DNA from: Pseudomonas zanjanensis
GTDB lineage: Bacteria > Pseudomonadota > Gammaproteobacteria > Pseudomonadales > Pseudomonadaceae
Direction of reading: 5' to 3'
NCBI RefSeq assembly: GCF_014268745.2
Contig: NZ_JABWRB020000001.1
Span: 744,001 to 808,000, forward strand
Length of the DNA: 64,000 bases
The notes under the pieces are model-generated. The model had not been told where the DNA came from and made no database searches. It was given only the letters and a program-made list of their open reading frames with translations. The position numbers and the translations under genes were made by a program. Shown here in pieces: positions 28,037 to 37,683 of this stretch. Position 1 is the first letter of the stretch. Each line of letters starts with the position of its first letter.

Positions 28037-28163
28037 GGGTTCCATTTCAATTTCCAGACATGCTGCGCATCGGACGCCTCCGTACCGCTCTCCCCGAAAT
28101 AACAGGTGGCAGTGTACAATCGCCGTTTTCATACCCCAGTTCGATCTGCGAAGGATTTCCCGG

Positions 28164-29135
28164 ATGTTGCCGCGCTTGCCTGCCGTCGCCCGCTGCCTGT
28201 CTCTTGCCGCCCTGTGTATGGCGGGCCCCGTTGCCGCCCTGGAGCTGCCCCTGCCACCGCCGGGTGAAGACATCATCGGCCAGGTGCAGGTCATCAAGGC
28301 CAAATACGAAGACACCTTCGCCGACCTGGGCACCGCCTATGACCTGGGCTACAGCGAGATGGTCGCTGCCAACCCGGGGGTTGATCCCTGGTTGCCGGGC
28401 ACTGGTACCGAGATCGTGTTGCCCACTCGCTTCATCCTGCCGCCGGGCCCGCGCGAGGGCATCGTGATCAACCTGGCCGAGTACCGTCTCTACTATTTCC
28501 CCAAGGGGCGGAACGTGGTCTACACCTTCCCGCTGGGGATTGGCCGTGAGGGCTGGGGCTCGCCAATCGCCCACACCAGCATCATCGCCAAGACCCCGAA
28601 CCCGACCTGGACTCCGCCCGCGTCGATCAAGGCCGAACACGCCGCCGACGGCGACCCGTTGCCGAATGTCGTGCCTGCCGGCCCTGATAACCCGCTGGGT
28701 CCTTTCAAGTTCACCCTGGGCACCCCGGGCTACCTGATCCACGGTTCGAACAAGAAGTTCGGCATCGGCATGCGCACCAGTCACGGTTGCTTCCGGATGT
28801 TCAACAACAACGTACTGGAAATGGCCGGCATGGTGCCGGTGGGCACGTCGGTGCGGATCATCAACGACCCCTACAAGCTGGGCTTGAGCGGCGGCAAGGT
28901 GTATCTGGAAGCGCATACGCCGCTGGACGACAAGGGCAACCCGTCGGTGGTGGACAAGCACACCGCCGTCATCAACGCGATGCTCAAGCGCGAAGACATC
29001 ACCAGCAACCTGCGCATGAACTGGGACGTGGTGCGGGACGTGGTCGCGGCCGAAGATGGCCTGCCAGTGGAAATCGCAGTTCCAAATACCTCGGCACCGA
29101 TGGTTTCGAGCGCGCCGATCGACCTGCAGCAGTAA
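28164..29135 (+). CDS. L,D-transpeptidase (ErfK/YbiS/YcfS type)
   Basis: A 323-residue exported enzyme. A signal peptide (about 1-25, ending GPVAA) is followed by a LysM-like segment (YEDTFADLGTAYDLGY, then VDPWLPGTG). The YkuD catalytic domain is centred on HGSNKKFGIGMRTSHGCFRM, with His207 and catalytic Cys209. Such enzymes form 3-3 cross-links in peptidoglycan or attach Braun-type lipoprotein to it. The neighbour just downstream is oprI, encoding the murein lipoprotein of Pseudomonas, which makes lipoprotein attachment an attractive role. AAGGA precedes the ATG. Confidence 0.93.
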   Translation: MLPRLPAVARCLSLAALCMAGPVAALELPLPPPGEDIIGQVQVIKAKYEDTFADLGTAYDLGYSEMVAANPGVDPWLPGTGTEIVLPTRFILPPGPREGIVINLAEYRLYYFPKGRNVVYTFPLGIGREGWGSPIAHTSIIAKTPNPTWTPPASIKAEHAADGDPLPNVVPAGPDNPLGPFKFTLGTPGYLIHGSNKKFGIGMRTSHGCFRMFNNNVLEMAGMVPVGTSVRIINDPYKLGLSGGKVYLEAHTPLDDKGNPSVVDKHTAVINAMLKREDITSNLRMNWDVVRDVVAAEDGLPVEIAVPNTSAPMVSSAPIDLQQ

Positions 29136-29147
29136 AAGCTTGAAAGC

Positions 29148-29183
29148 AACCCGCCGACGTTTCGCGATGTCGGCGGGTTTTTT
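29148..29183 (+). terminator. Terminator after the L,D-transpeptidase
   Basis: AACCCGCCGAC pairs with GTCGGCGGGTT around a 10-base loop, followed by a T run. Confidence 0.93.
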
Positions 29184-29221
29184 ATCGCCTGGTAAAACAC
29201 CAGTCAATAGCTCTTGAATCC

Positions 29222-29253
29222 AAAAAAAAAGCCGACCCAAGAATGGGTCGGCT
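29222..29253 (-). terminator. Terminator after oprI
   Basis: Read on the minus strand, AGCCGACCCA/TGGGTCGGCT with a four-base loop and nine T residues. Confidence 0.93.
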
Positions 29254-29275
29254 CGATAACAATCCCGAAGGACTA

Positions 29276-29527
29276 TTACTTGCGGCTAGCTTTTTCCAGC
29301 ATGCGCAGAGCACGCTCGTTAGCTTCGTCAGCAGTCTGTTGTGCTTTTTGAGCAGCAGCCAGAGCTTCATCAGCTTTACGGTAAGCTTCGTCTGCACGAG
29401 CCTGGGAGCGAGCTGCTGCGTCTTCGGTAGCAGTCAGACGTGCTTCGGTTTCTTTCGATGCGCTGCTGCAACCGGTAGCCAGAACTGCGGCCAGGGCCAG
29501 AGCAGAGAATTTCAGAACGTTGTTCAT
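29276..29527 (-). CDS. oprI: OprI, major outer-membrane murein lipoprotein
   Basis: An 83-residue lipoprotein. Lipobox LATGC puts the lipidated cysteine at residue 20, followed by an Ala-rich heptad coiled coil (residues 25-78, [20 protein letters not shown]) ending in lysine, the attachment point to peptidoglycan in Braun-type lipoproteins. Length and sequence are as expected for Pseudomonas OprI. AAGGGGAAA before the ATG is a strong ribosome site, codon use is strongly biased (GCT, CGT), and a powerful terminator follows, all fitting very high expression. Confidence 0.97.
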   Translation of the reverse strand: MNNVLKFSALALAAVLATGCSSASKETEARLTATEDAAARSQARADEAYRKADEALAAAQKAQQTADEANERALRMLEKASRK

Positions 29528-30161
29528 CGGTTTCCCCTTCAAGGACTTTCTATTAGTGACTGTCTCCCCAGACTGAGGAGTTAGCCGGCGTACATACTAC
29601 CCATTACTTGTAGTAAGTAAACTGACGTAGCGCAAGAAGCAAAAAAATTGTAGGCGGTGATTCTTTTTCGAGCAACTTTTCTGAGGGTTGTTTAAAAAAT
29701 ATACAGGCCAAAGCCCTTGCCTGGAGCGCGTCGACGAAAAAAAGTTCCGTGGCCGGGTGAACTCTCGCAGACCTCGCTAACGTCGTTGTTTATTGATTCA
29801 CCTACACTTTTGTACATTTTTTGTGCAGCGCTCCGGGCATCTTTATTGGTATTGGCGGTGACTTTAACTACGCGCGCTCGTCTCAAGACTCAACAACTGG
29901 CGATGTTCAGCTATTGCACCGTGACCGACTACAGCGCGACGATGGCGCTCAATCGATAAACCCGACCAGGTTCACCCCTTCGATGACAGGCGTGCCTTGA
30001 GCATTTGCGTCATTGGTGCCTACTATTCACGACGTGCTCGGGTTTGGGCGGATCGGTTTTGGCGCTCGGTGACCAGGAAGGCACGGGGTGGCGTAGAGGT
30101 TCCTTCGCCGGAAAAACATCGGTAAGGTAGGGGTCGGCATTCAGACCCGCGAGGAGTAGTG
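29528..30161. other. Gene-free region between oprI and the acetyltransferase gene
   Basis: About 630 bases, more AT-rich than the neighbours in its first half. The oprI promoter must lie near 29540-29640 on the minus strand; a plausible -10 could not be fixed. Short open frames here lack ribosome sites or protein character. The second half carries no palindromes or repeats that I could see. Confidence 0.6.
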
Positions 30162-30443
30162 ATGAGCGAGGCGGTTACCATCCACCATGACCAGGCTGGT
30201 CATCAGTTCGAGACCAATGTGGACGGTCATCGTGCCTATCTGACCTACATGGACCTGGGCAAGCAGACCCTGGACATCTATCGTACCTTCGTGCCCAACG
30301 CCCTGCGCGGCAGGGGGATTGCAGCGAAGTTGACCGAAGAGGCGCTGAAGTACGCTGAAGAAATGGGCTACACGGTGATCCCGTCCTGCTCCTACGTGGA
30401 GCGCTACATGGAGCGTCACCAGCGGCACGCGGCGAAGCTCTGA
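30162..30443 (+). CDS. Small GNAT-family acetyltransferase (YjdJ-like)
   Basis: A 93-residue protein of the compact YjdJ/COG2388 acetyltransferase group. The CoA-binding signature is VPNALRGRGIAAKLTEEAL, and the C-terminus (GYTVIPSCSYVERYMERH) matches the family's conserved cysteine-serine strand. The substrate is unknown. The ATG at 30162, with GAGGAG just upstream, is preferred to a GTG three bases earlier. Confidence 0.9.
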   Translation: MSEAVTIHHDQAGHQFETNVDGHRAYLTYMDLGKQTLDIYRTFVPNALRGRGIAAKLTEEALKYAEEMGYTVIPSCSYVERYMERHQRHAAKL

Positions 30444-30460
30444 GAAAACGGATTCCCAAT

Positions 30461-30498
30461 AAAAAACGCCGGGCTGAGAAGCCCGGCGTTTTTTATTT
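30461..30498. terminator. Bidirectional terminator
   Basis: AAAAAACGCCGGGC, six-base loop, GCCCGGCGTTTTTT. It ends the acetyltransferase gene and could also stop minus-strand transcription from aroF. Confidence 0.92.
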
Positions 30499-30507
30499 CT
30501 GGTGGAG

Positions 30508-30598
30508 CAAGGATCGCAGGCTTCGCCAGCTCCTACATACCCCAAATATGCGTAGGAGCGTGTAGGAGCTGTCGAGTGCAACGAGGCTGCGATCTTTT
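30508..30598. repeat. REP-like pair, GTAGGAGCT type
   Basis: AAGGATCGCAGGCTTCGCCA and its partial inversion ending GAGGCTGCGATCTTTT, with GTAGGAGC units between. The same family occurs at 58500-58606. Confidence 0.75.
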
Positions 30599-31673
30599 AG
30601 CCACGCTGCCGCTTAGGCAATACATCCTTGAGCTTGGCATGCATGCTGCGCAGGGTGTTCTCGGTCGCGCTCCAGTCGATGCAGGCATCGGTGATGGAGA
30701 CGCCGTATTGCAAGTCGGCGAGGTCTTTCGGAATGGCCTGGCAGCCCCAGTTCAGGTGGCTTTCGACCATCAGGCCGATAATCGACTGGTTGCCTTCCAG
30801 GATCTGGTTGGCCACGTTTTCCATGACCAGCGGTTGCAAGGCAGGGTCCTTGTTGGAGTTGGCGTGGCTGCAATCGACCATGATGTTCGGTTTGATCTTG
30901 GCTTTGTTCAGTGCCTGCTCGCACAGGGCAACGCTGACCGAATCGTAGTTCGGCTTGCCGTTGCCACCGCGCAGCACCACGTGACCGTAGGCGTTGCCCT
31001 TGGTGGTGACGATCGACACGCCACCTTCCTGGTTGATGCCCAGGAAACGGTGCGGGCTGGAAACCGATTGCAAGGCGTTGATCGCCACGGTGAGGCCACC
31101 GTCGGTGCCATTCTTGAAGCCTACCGCCGACGACAGGCCGGAGGCCATTTCGCGGTGGGTCTGGGATTCGGTGGTACGCGCGCCGATGGCCGACCAACTG
31201 ATCAGGTCCTGCAGGTACTGCGGCGAGATCGGGTCGAGGGCTTCGGTGGCGGTGGGCAGGCCCATTTCCGCCAGGTCCAGCAGCAACTGGCGACCGATGT
31301 GCAGGCCGTCCTGGATCTTGAACGAGTCATCCAGGTACGGGTCGTTGATCAGGCCTTTCCAGCCGACGGTGGTCCGAGGTTTCTCGAAATACACGCGCAT
31401 GACCAGGTACAAGGTGTCCGATACTTCCGCGGCCAGCACTTTCAGGCGCTCGGCGTATTCGTGGGCGGCCTTGATGTCGTGGATCGAGCAGGGGCCGATG
31501 ACCACGAACAGGCGATGGTCGGTGCCGTCCAGGATGTTGCGAATGACTTCCCGGCCCTTGGTCACGGTGCGCAGGGCAGCGTCGCTCAAGGGAACATCGC
31601 GCTTGAGCTGGTCAGGCGTGATAAGGGTCTCGTTGGAGGCGACGTTAAGGTCGTTGATCGGTAAATCAGCCAT
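30597..31673 (-). CDS. Class I 3-deoxy-7-phosphoheptulonate (DAHP) synthase
   Basis: A 358-residue enzyme joining phosphoenolpyruvate and erythrose-4-phosphate in the first step of aromatic amino acid synthesis. Class I AroFGH motifs are visible: IGPCSIHD (residues 60-67), RVYFEKPRTTVGWKGL, GARTTESQTHREMASGLS, VVLRGG and VDCSHANSNK. I cannot tell from sequence alone whether it is inhibited by Tyr or Phe. A second, class II, enzyme lies at 44220-45566, so the organism has two unrelated DAHP synthases within 15 kb. Confidence 0.96.
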   Translation of the reverse strand: MADLPINDLNVASNETLITPDQLKRDVPLSDAALRTVTKGREVIRNILDGTDHRLFVVIGPCSIHDIKAAHEYAERLKVLAAEVSDTLYLVMRVYFEKPRTTVGWKGLINDPYLDDSFKIQDGLHIGRQLLLDLAEMGLPTATEALDPISPQYLQDLISWSAIGARTTESQTHREMASGLSSAVGFKNGTDGGLTVAINALQSVSSPHRFLGINQEGGVSIVTTKGNAYGHVVLRGGNGKPNYDSVSVALCEQALNKAKIKPNIMVDCSHANSNKDPALQPLVMENVANQILEGNQSIIGLMVESHLNWGCQAIPKDLADLQYGVSITDACIDWSATENTLRSMHAKLKDVLPKRQRG

Positions 31674-31789
31674 CGTGTTACTCGTCAGGTCACGGGTGCC
31701 GGCCGCCAGCGATCCCCGCGCGGCGGTGCACAGCGGATTTTAAGCGCGTCGGGGAGCCGAACCTTATCGCGTTACGAGGTGGCTCGACA

Positions 31790-31873
31790 ATGGGCTGGGA
31801 CGGGTTTAATGCCCTACAGGCTGGGGAAAAGGCCCTGGAGGTGGCTCTGCAACAGTTTCGTCAGCAGATGTAA
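31790..31873 (+). CDS. Possible 27-residue small ORF
   Basis: ATG at 31790 is preceded by GAGGTGG at seven bases, and the frame reads MGWDGFNALQAGEKALEVAL and then QQFRQQM before TAA. The peptide would be an amphipathic helix. It lies in the 267-base gap between the class I DAHP synthase and the PanE-like gene. The good ribosome site is the only support. Confidence 0.25.
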   Translation: MGWDGFNALQAGEKALEVALQQFRQQM

Positions 31874-31940
31874 TGAAGATTGCATGCCGTGCCGCTCGCG
31901 CTGATAGTGTGCAGGAACTTTTACCAGGGGAGTTGCGACG

Positions 31941-32894
31941 ATGCAGGCAGGCGCTAAACCACGGATCGGGATGATCGGCACCGGGGCGATTGGCGGGTTC
32001 TACGGGGTGATGCTGGCGCGTGCGGGTTTTGACGTGCACTTCCTGTTGCGCAGCGAATTTGCCGCCGTGGCCGAAGCCGGTTTGCGGATCGACAGCGCGG
32101 TCCACGGTGCGCTGGCCCTCCACCCGGTCCAGGCCTATCCCTCGGCAGCCGACATGCCGCCCTGCGACTGGCTGCTGGTCGGCGCCAAGACCACCAGCAA
32201 TGCCGACCTGGCCCCGGCCATTGCCCAGGCGGCCGCTGATGGGGCCAAAGTCCTGCTGCTGCAGAACGGCCTCGATGTCGAGGACGACCTTCGACCGTTG
32301 CTGCCCGACTCGTTGCACCTGCTGGGTGGCCTGTGCCTGATCTGCGTGCATCGCGTCGGCCCTGGCGTCGTCGCCCATCAGGCACTTGGCGCGGTCAACG
32401 TCGGTTATCACAGCGGTCCTTGCGCCGATCAGGCGCAACGCATGGCGATCGTCGAAGAAGCGACGACGATGTTCCGCAGCGCCGGTATCGACGCCCAGGC
32501 CATGCCCGGCCTGCAACAGGCCCGCTGGCAGAAGCTGGTGTGGAATGTGCCGTACAACGGCCTTTCGGTTCTGCTGGGCGCCAGTACTACGCCGTTGATG
32601 GCCAACGACCATAGCCGCGAATTGATCCAGGCGCTGATGGGGGAGGTGGTTCGCGGTGCCCAAGCCTGCGGGCATCAGATCGCGCCGGGTTATGCCGAGT
32701 ACCTGTTCGCGATGACCGAGAAGATGCCCGACTACTGGCCGAGCATGTACCACGATTATTCCCACAAGCGTGCGCTGGAACTGGACGCGATCTATGGCCG
32801 GCCATTGGCGGCGGCGAAAGCGGCAGGGTGTGAGCTGCCGAAAATCGAAGCCTTGTATCAGGCGTTGGCGTTCATGGATCGGAACAACCGCTGA
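31941..32894 (+). CDS. PanE-like 2-dehydropantoate 2-reductase family protein
   Basis: A 317-residue NADPH-dependent reductase of the ApbA/PanE family. N-terminal Rossmann motif GMIGTGAIGGFYGVMLARAG, KTTSN at the substrate site (about residue 84) and the C-terminal catalytic region QKLVWNVPYNGLSVLLG. Family members reduce ketopantoate for vitamin B5 synthesis, though several paralogues act on other 2-keto acids. No panBC genes are adjacent. A 5'-nucleotidase gene follows 20 bases downstream. Confidence 0.87.
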   Translation: MQAGAKPRIGMIGTGAIGGFYGVMLARAGFDVHFLLRSEFAAVAEAGLRIDSAVHGALALHPVQAYPSAADMPPCDWLLVGAKTTSNADLAPAIAQAAADGAKVLLLQNGLDVEDDLRPLLPDSLHLLGGLCLICVHRVGPGVVAHQALGAVNVGYHSGPCADQAQRMAIVEEATTMFRSAGIDAQAMPGLQQARWQKLVWNVPYNGLSVLLGASTTPLMANDHSRELIQALMGEVVRGAQACGHQIAPGYAEYLFAMTEKMPDYWPSMYHDYSHKRALELDAIYGRPLAAAKAAGCELPKIEALYQALAFMDRNNR

Positions 32895-32914
32895 GCGGGC
32901 GAAGGGGGAGCGGC

Positions 32915-33820
32915 ATGGCAAACAACATCGACGACAAATTGGTGCTGGCGATTTCGTCGCGGGCGCTGTTCGACCTGAGGGAAAGCCACAAGGTGTACCT
33001 GTCGAGTGGCGTCGAGGCCTATCGGCAATATCAGATCGAGCATGAAGACGAAGTCCTGGCGCCCGGTGACGCGTTCGCCCTCGTGCAGAAACTGCTGGAC
33101 CTCAACGAGCACCTGGGGCGTGCCCGGGTCGAGGTGATCCTGGTCTCGCGCAACAGTGCCGACACCGGCCTTCGGGTGTTCAACTCCATTCATCACTATG
33201 GGCTGGCCATTTCACGCGCGGCCTTCGTTGGCGGCCGTAGCCCTTACCCGTACCTCAAGGCTTTCGGCTGCGATCTGTTTCTGTCCACTCACGCTGAAGA
33301 CGTGCGCAGCGCCCTGGACGCTGGCTTTGCCGCGGCGACCATCCTGTCGGGTGGTGCCAGTCGCGCCGCTAGCGGGGAATTGCGCATCGCCTTCGACGGC
33401 GATGCCGTGCTGTTTTCCGATGAGTCGGAGCGTGTCTATCAGACCGGTGGTCTGGAGGCATTCCAGGCCAGCGAGCGACAGGCCGCCCGCGAGCCGCTGC
33501 GGGGCGGGCCGTTCAAGGGCTTCCTGGCGGCGCTCAATGCGCTGCAGCGTGAGTTTCCCGAGGACGCCTGCCCCATCCGCACGGCGCTGGTGACGGCCCG
33601 TTCGGCACCGGCCCACGAGCGGGTCATCCGGACGTTGCGTGAATGGGACATCCGTCTGGATGAGTCGTTGTTTCTCGGCGGCCTGACCAAATCGGCCTTT
33701 CTGGAGGCCTTCGCCGCCGATGTGTTTTTCGATGACCAGACGGGCCATTGCGAACTGGCTCGGGAGGTGGTCGCCACCGGTCACGTGCCCCATGGCATCA
33801 GTAACGAAATAAAGCCCTGA
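32915..33820 (+). CDS. Cytosolic 5'-nucleotidase I-like protein (PF06189 family)
   Basis: A 301-residue protein matching bacterial members of the vertebrate NT5C1 family. The N-terminal signature LAISSRALFDL, IHHYGLAISRAAFVGG and acidic motif LRIAFDGDAVLFSDESER mark the HAD-type phosphatase fold; FLGGLTKSAFLEAFAADVFF and DDQTGHC follow. Members remove phosphate from AMP and dAMP. It begins 20 bases after the PanE-like gene and is probably in its operon. Confidence 0.88.
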   Translation: MANNIDDKLVLAISSRALFDLRESHKVYLSSGVEAYRQYQIEHEDEVLAPGDAFALVQKLLDLNEHLGRARVEVILVSRNSADTGLRVFNSIHHYGLAISRAAFVGGRSPYPYLKAFGCDLFLSTHAEDVRSALDAGFAAATILSGGASRAASGELRIAFDGDAVLFSDESERVYQTGGLEAFQASERQAAREPLRGGPFKGFLAALNALQREFPEDACPIRTALVTARSAPAHERVIRTLREWDIRLDESLFLGGLTKSAFLEAFAADVFFDDQTGHCELAREVVATGHVPHGISNEIKP

Positions 33821-33916
33821 CGACCTCGGGGCCGGGACGTCAGGCCGCACGTCGCAGTCGCCAAGGCGCTGCTAAGCTGAATCAATCTCCGCCATTCTGG
33901 CACTCGAGGAGGTCAC

Positions 33917-34417
33917 ATGATTCGTTCGATGCTGTACGCCACAGACTTGGGTCTCTACGCCCCTTATGTGATGCAGCATGCCTTGGCGCTGGCACGGACG
34001 TTTGAAGCCGAGTTGTATGTGGTGCATGCGGTAGAACCGATGGGGCTGTTCGCCGAATCGGTGTTGCAAAGCTATCTCGACGAGCAAGCGCTGAACGAAT
34101 TCCATCGCCAAGGTCTGAGTACGGTGATGGCCAATATCGAACAGCGGGTGCTCGACAATTTCCGCGAGGAATTGGGGGACGGGCAACAGGACTTGAAACT
34201 GATCAAATCGGTCAGGGTGTACCAGGGCGATCCTTCCCAGGTCATCCTGGAGCAGGCTGCGAAACTCTCCGTGGATTTGTTGATCGTGGGCAGTCATTGC
34301 CAAGGAGCGAGCGGTGAAACCCCCTTGGGCAGGACCGCTGCGCGGGTATTGCAGTTATCCCGGGTGCCGGTCTACCTGGTCCCCCTGGTGCAGCGCCGAC
34401 GCCAGGGCGAGGCCTGA
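33917..34417 (+). CDS. Universal stress protein family
   Basis: A 166-residue UspA-type protein. The N-terminal strand MIRSMLYATDLG and the nucleotide-binding region LLIVGSHCQGASGETPLGRT (close to the ATP-binding G-2x-G-9x-G-S/T pattern) are present, ending in SRVPVYLVP. USPs are small ATP- or AMP-binding proteins induced by starvation or oxygen stress. It sits before cysB, separated by an intergenic region with a predicted promoter. Confidence 0.9.
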   Translation: MIRSMLYATDLGLYAPYVMQHALALARTFEAELYVVHAVEPMGLFAESVLQSYLDEQALNEFHRQGLSTVMANIEQRVLDNFREELGDGQQDLKLIKSVRVYQGDPSQVILEQAAKLSVDLLIVGSHCQGASGETPLGRTAARVLQLSRVPVYLVPLVQRRRQGEA

Positions 34418-34455
34418 GGCTAAATGATGGCGTTCTATAAAAAGTTCTAGATTTA

Positions 34456-34483
34456 TTGTCGTGACCTTCCATATAGTTATATA
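34456..34483 (+). promoter_or_regulatory. Predicted cysB promoter
   Basis: TTGTCG (34456-34461), 16-base spacer, TATATA (34478-34483), 44 bases before the ATG. AT-rich flanks (TCTATAAAAAGTTCTAG) could hold a CysB autoregulatory site. Confidence 0.5.
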
Positions 34484-34518
34484 CCGTCGCTGATGCCCGT
34501 GGCGTCCAACTGCTTTGA

Positions 34519-35502
<984 letters not shown>

Positions 35503-35509
35503 GGCCCTT

Positions 35510-35992
35510 CTAGATCGCCTCGGTGACAGCGAACTGTTGCCGGGCGCCCGCTACGACGATTTCCACCTCATCCCCTTCGAACTTGCCCAAAAGGCCGCGG
35601 CCCAGCGGTGAGCGAGGGGTGATGACGGTGATCGGCTGGCCCACCAGCGAAACCTTCAAACCCGCCGCATCCGGCCCCAAAAAGAGCCATTGCTGGCGGC
35701 CGTCCTCATCTTCCAGGCCGATCAACGTGCCGACCTGAATGCCGCGCTCCTCGTCATAGGGCCTTAAGGCCAGGTTCTGGCAGAGGGCGAGGGCCTGGCG
35801 GATTTCTTCCACGCGCCTGGCTTGTCCGGCGGCGAGATAGGACGCCTCCAGGCCCAGGGTGTCGTATTTGTTCTCGGCGATGTTTTCTTCGTGGGTCGCG
35901 GTTTCGTAGGCGGTCTGCGCGGCGCGTTCGGCGATGTCGAGATCAATCTTGAGCTTGTCGAGAATCAACTGGTGGACGGTCTGTTTGTTCAT
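35510..35992 (-). CDS. GreA/GreB family elongation factor
   Basis: A 160-residue relative of GreA. The N-terminal coiled-coil arm (about 15-80, DIAERAAQTAYETATHEENI) and FKBP-like C-terminal domain (TVITPRSPLGRGLLGKFEGD) are recognisable, but the arm tip differs from true GreA, so it may regulate RNA polymerase differently. It begins one base after the stop of a membrane-protein gene (TGA-T-ATG), a sign of translational coupling. The same position beside cysB is known in P. aeruginosa. Confidence 0.87.
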   Translation of the reverse strand: MNKQTVHQLILDKLKIDLDIAERAAQTAYETATHEENIAENKYDTLGLEASYLAAGQARRVEEIRQALALCQNLALRPYDEERGIQVGTLIGLEDEDGRQQWLFLGPDAAGLKVSLVGQPITVITPRSPLGRGLLGKFEGDEVEIVVAGARQQFAVTEAI

Positions 35993-35993
35993 A

Positions 35994-36380
35994 TCATTCG
36001 CAGAATTGCAGGACGTTGGCGCGGCTTTTTTCACTGGGCGCATTCTGGTCTTGCTGCAACCAGAACTGGCACTTGGGGTTGGACAGGTTGCGCGGATTGC
36101 TCCTGGCCTGATCGAGCGCCTGGCGCTGCTCGTTCCTTTGCAGGTTCTGCTGGTACTGCTCGAACATCGGGGCGGACGGTTCCGGGGCCGGTTGCACCGC
36201 CGGCGGTTGCGCCAATTGATGGACGGCGGCGGCCACGGGCGCCAGTTGTTCGTCGAACAGGAACTTTGACAGCAGCCAGCCGGTCAGGACGATGGCGAGA
36301 AACCCCAACCATAGGCCCAGGGCAATACTGACCGTCAATTTCAAAGCGCTGAGACGTGGGGCTGGGGAGTGATCGGGCAT
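35994..36380 (-). CDS. Conserved membrane-anchored protein of unknown function
   Basis: A 128-residue protein. A transmembrane helix (about residues 16-38, VSIALGLWLGFLAIVLTGWL) is followed by a Pro/Gln-rich linker (AQPPAVQPAPEPSAP) and a C-terminal segment with two cysteines (PKCQFWLQQDQ, LQFCE) that would face the periplasm and could form a disulfide. AGGAAG precedes the ATG. It is translationally coupled to the GreA-like gene. No function is known to me. Confidence 0.75.
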   Translation of the reverse strand: MPDHSPAPRLSALKLTVSIALGLWLGFLAIVLTGWLLSKFLFDEQLAPVAAAVHQLAQPPAVQPAPEPSAPMFEQYQQNLQRNEQRQALDQARSNPRNLSNPKCQFWLQQDQNAPSEKSRANVLQFCE

Positions 36381-36501
36381 GGCTGCTTCCTGGCAGGGGC
36401 ATGGGCAGGCGGTGATTGTCGCATGAAGATTAATCGCCGTCGGCTCTTCTGCGCGATCGGTTTATTCGGGACAATCAGGCCTTTGTCACAGGGAGTCGAG
36501 A

Positions 36502-37635
36502 ATGGCTGTGCGCTGGGATATTTTTTGCACCGTCGTCGATAACTATGGCGACATCGGTGTCACTTGGCGCCTGGCTCGGCAACTGGTGGCCGAGCACCAA
36601 TGCGCGGTGCGGCTCTGGGTTGACGATCTACGCGCCTTCGAACGGCTGTGTCCGGAAATCGATATCACCCTGTCCGAGCAATGGCAGCAGGGCGTACAGG
36701 TGCGCCACTGGCCTGCGGTCTGGCCGGCTACCGAGGCCGCCGAGGTGGTGATCGCCGCTTTTGCCTGCCAGTTGCCGAGTGCCTACATGGAGGCGATGGC
36801 CGAGCGCCCGACCGCGCCCTTGTGGATGAACCTCGATTATCTGAGCGCCGAGGACTGGGTGATCGGTTGCCACGGCTTGCCGTCGGTCAAGTACAAACAC
36901 GTGCAGAAATACTTCTTTTTTCCGGGCTTTCGGGAGGGAACAGGTGGTTTGCTGCGTGAGGCCGGTTTGCTGGAGCGTCGTCGGCAATTCCAACAGGATG
37001 CCGAGGCACAACGTATTTTCCTCCAGGGATTGGGCATCGAGCGGGCGCCGGAGACGTGCCTGATCTCGCTGTTTGCCTATGAAAACGCAGGTTTGGCGAG
37101 CTGGTTTGACGCAATGGCAACCGATGCCCAGGCGTTCCATGTGCTGGTTCCCGAAGGTCGGGTGTTGGGCGATGTCGAGCGTTGGCTCGCTGTCGAAGGC
37201 CTGAAAGCCGGTGCGCTGCATCGACGCGGCGCGCTGACGGTGCAGGTGCTGCCGTTCGTCCGCCAGGATCAGTACGACCACTTGCTGTGGTGCTGTGATT
37301 TCAATGCCGTGCGCGGCGAGGACTCCTTCGTGCGCGCCCAATGGGCCGGCCGTCCGCTGCTCTGGCATATCTACCAGCAGGAAGAGGACGTCCACCTGGA
37401 AAAACTCGAGGCGTTTCTCACCCTCTACAATCAGGGGCTTTCGCCAGCCGCGCAAAAAGCGACCGGTGGTCTGTGGCGGGCCTGGAATGCCGGCCAGGAC
37501 ATGGCCGAACATTGGAAAGCCAGCCGCGAACAGCAGCCGGAACTGCTCGAACACGCCCAGGCGTGGTGTCTGGAACAGGCCTCGCGACCGGATCTTGCCG
37601 CAGCGCTGGTGAAGTTTTATGTAAATTGGATATGA
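36502..37635 (+). CDS. earP: EarP, protein-arginine rhamnosyltransferase for EF-P
   Basis: A 377-residue glycosyltransferase with the inverting GT104 fold. EarP transfers L-rhamnose from dTDP-rhamnose to an arginine of elongation factor P. The key acidic residues known from the P. putida enzyme are all in place: Asp13 and Asp17 in VVDNYGDIGVTWRL, and Glu273 with Asp274 in RGEDSFVRAQ. efp follows 48 bases downstream with its own predicted promoter, giving the classic earP-efp pair. Confidence 0.97.
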   Translation: MAVRWDIFCTVVDNYGDIGVTWRLARQLVAEHQCAVRLWVDDLRAFERLCPEIDITLSEQWQQGVQVRHWPAVWPATEAAEVVIAAFACQLPSAYMEAMAERPTAPLWMNLDYLSAEDWVIGCHGLPSVKYKHVQKYFFFPGFREGTGGLLREAGLLERRRQFQQDAEAQRIFLQGLGIERAPETCLISLFAYENAGLASWFDAMATDAQAFHVLVPEGRVLGDVERWLAVEGLKAGALHRRGALTVQVLPFVRQDQYDHLLWCCDFNAVRGEDSFVRAQWAGRPLLWHIYQQEEDVHLEKLEAFLTLYNQGLSPAAQKATGGLWRAWNAGQDMAEHWKASREQQPELLEHAQAWCLEQASRPDLAAALVKFYVNWI

Positions 37636-37636
37636 T
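37631..37636 (+). promoter_or_regulatory. Predicted -10 element for efp
   Basis: TATGAT overlaps the stop codon of earP. No good -35 was found. It suggests that efp can be transcribed separately, as expected for an abundant factor. Confidence 0.45.
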
Positions 37637-37683
37637 ACGCGGCCTAGATTTTTGTAAATCCCATCCAAATTCGGATATTCGCA

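Noticed and set aside
29701..29959. Two short opposite frames in the gap after oprI
   Set aside because: No ribosome site, no hydrophobic or domain pattern, and they overlap each other on opposite strands.
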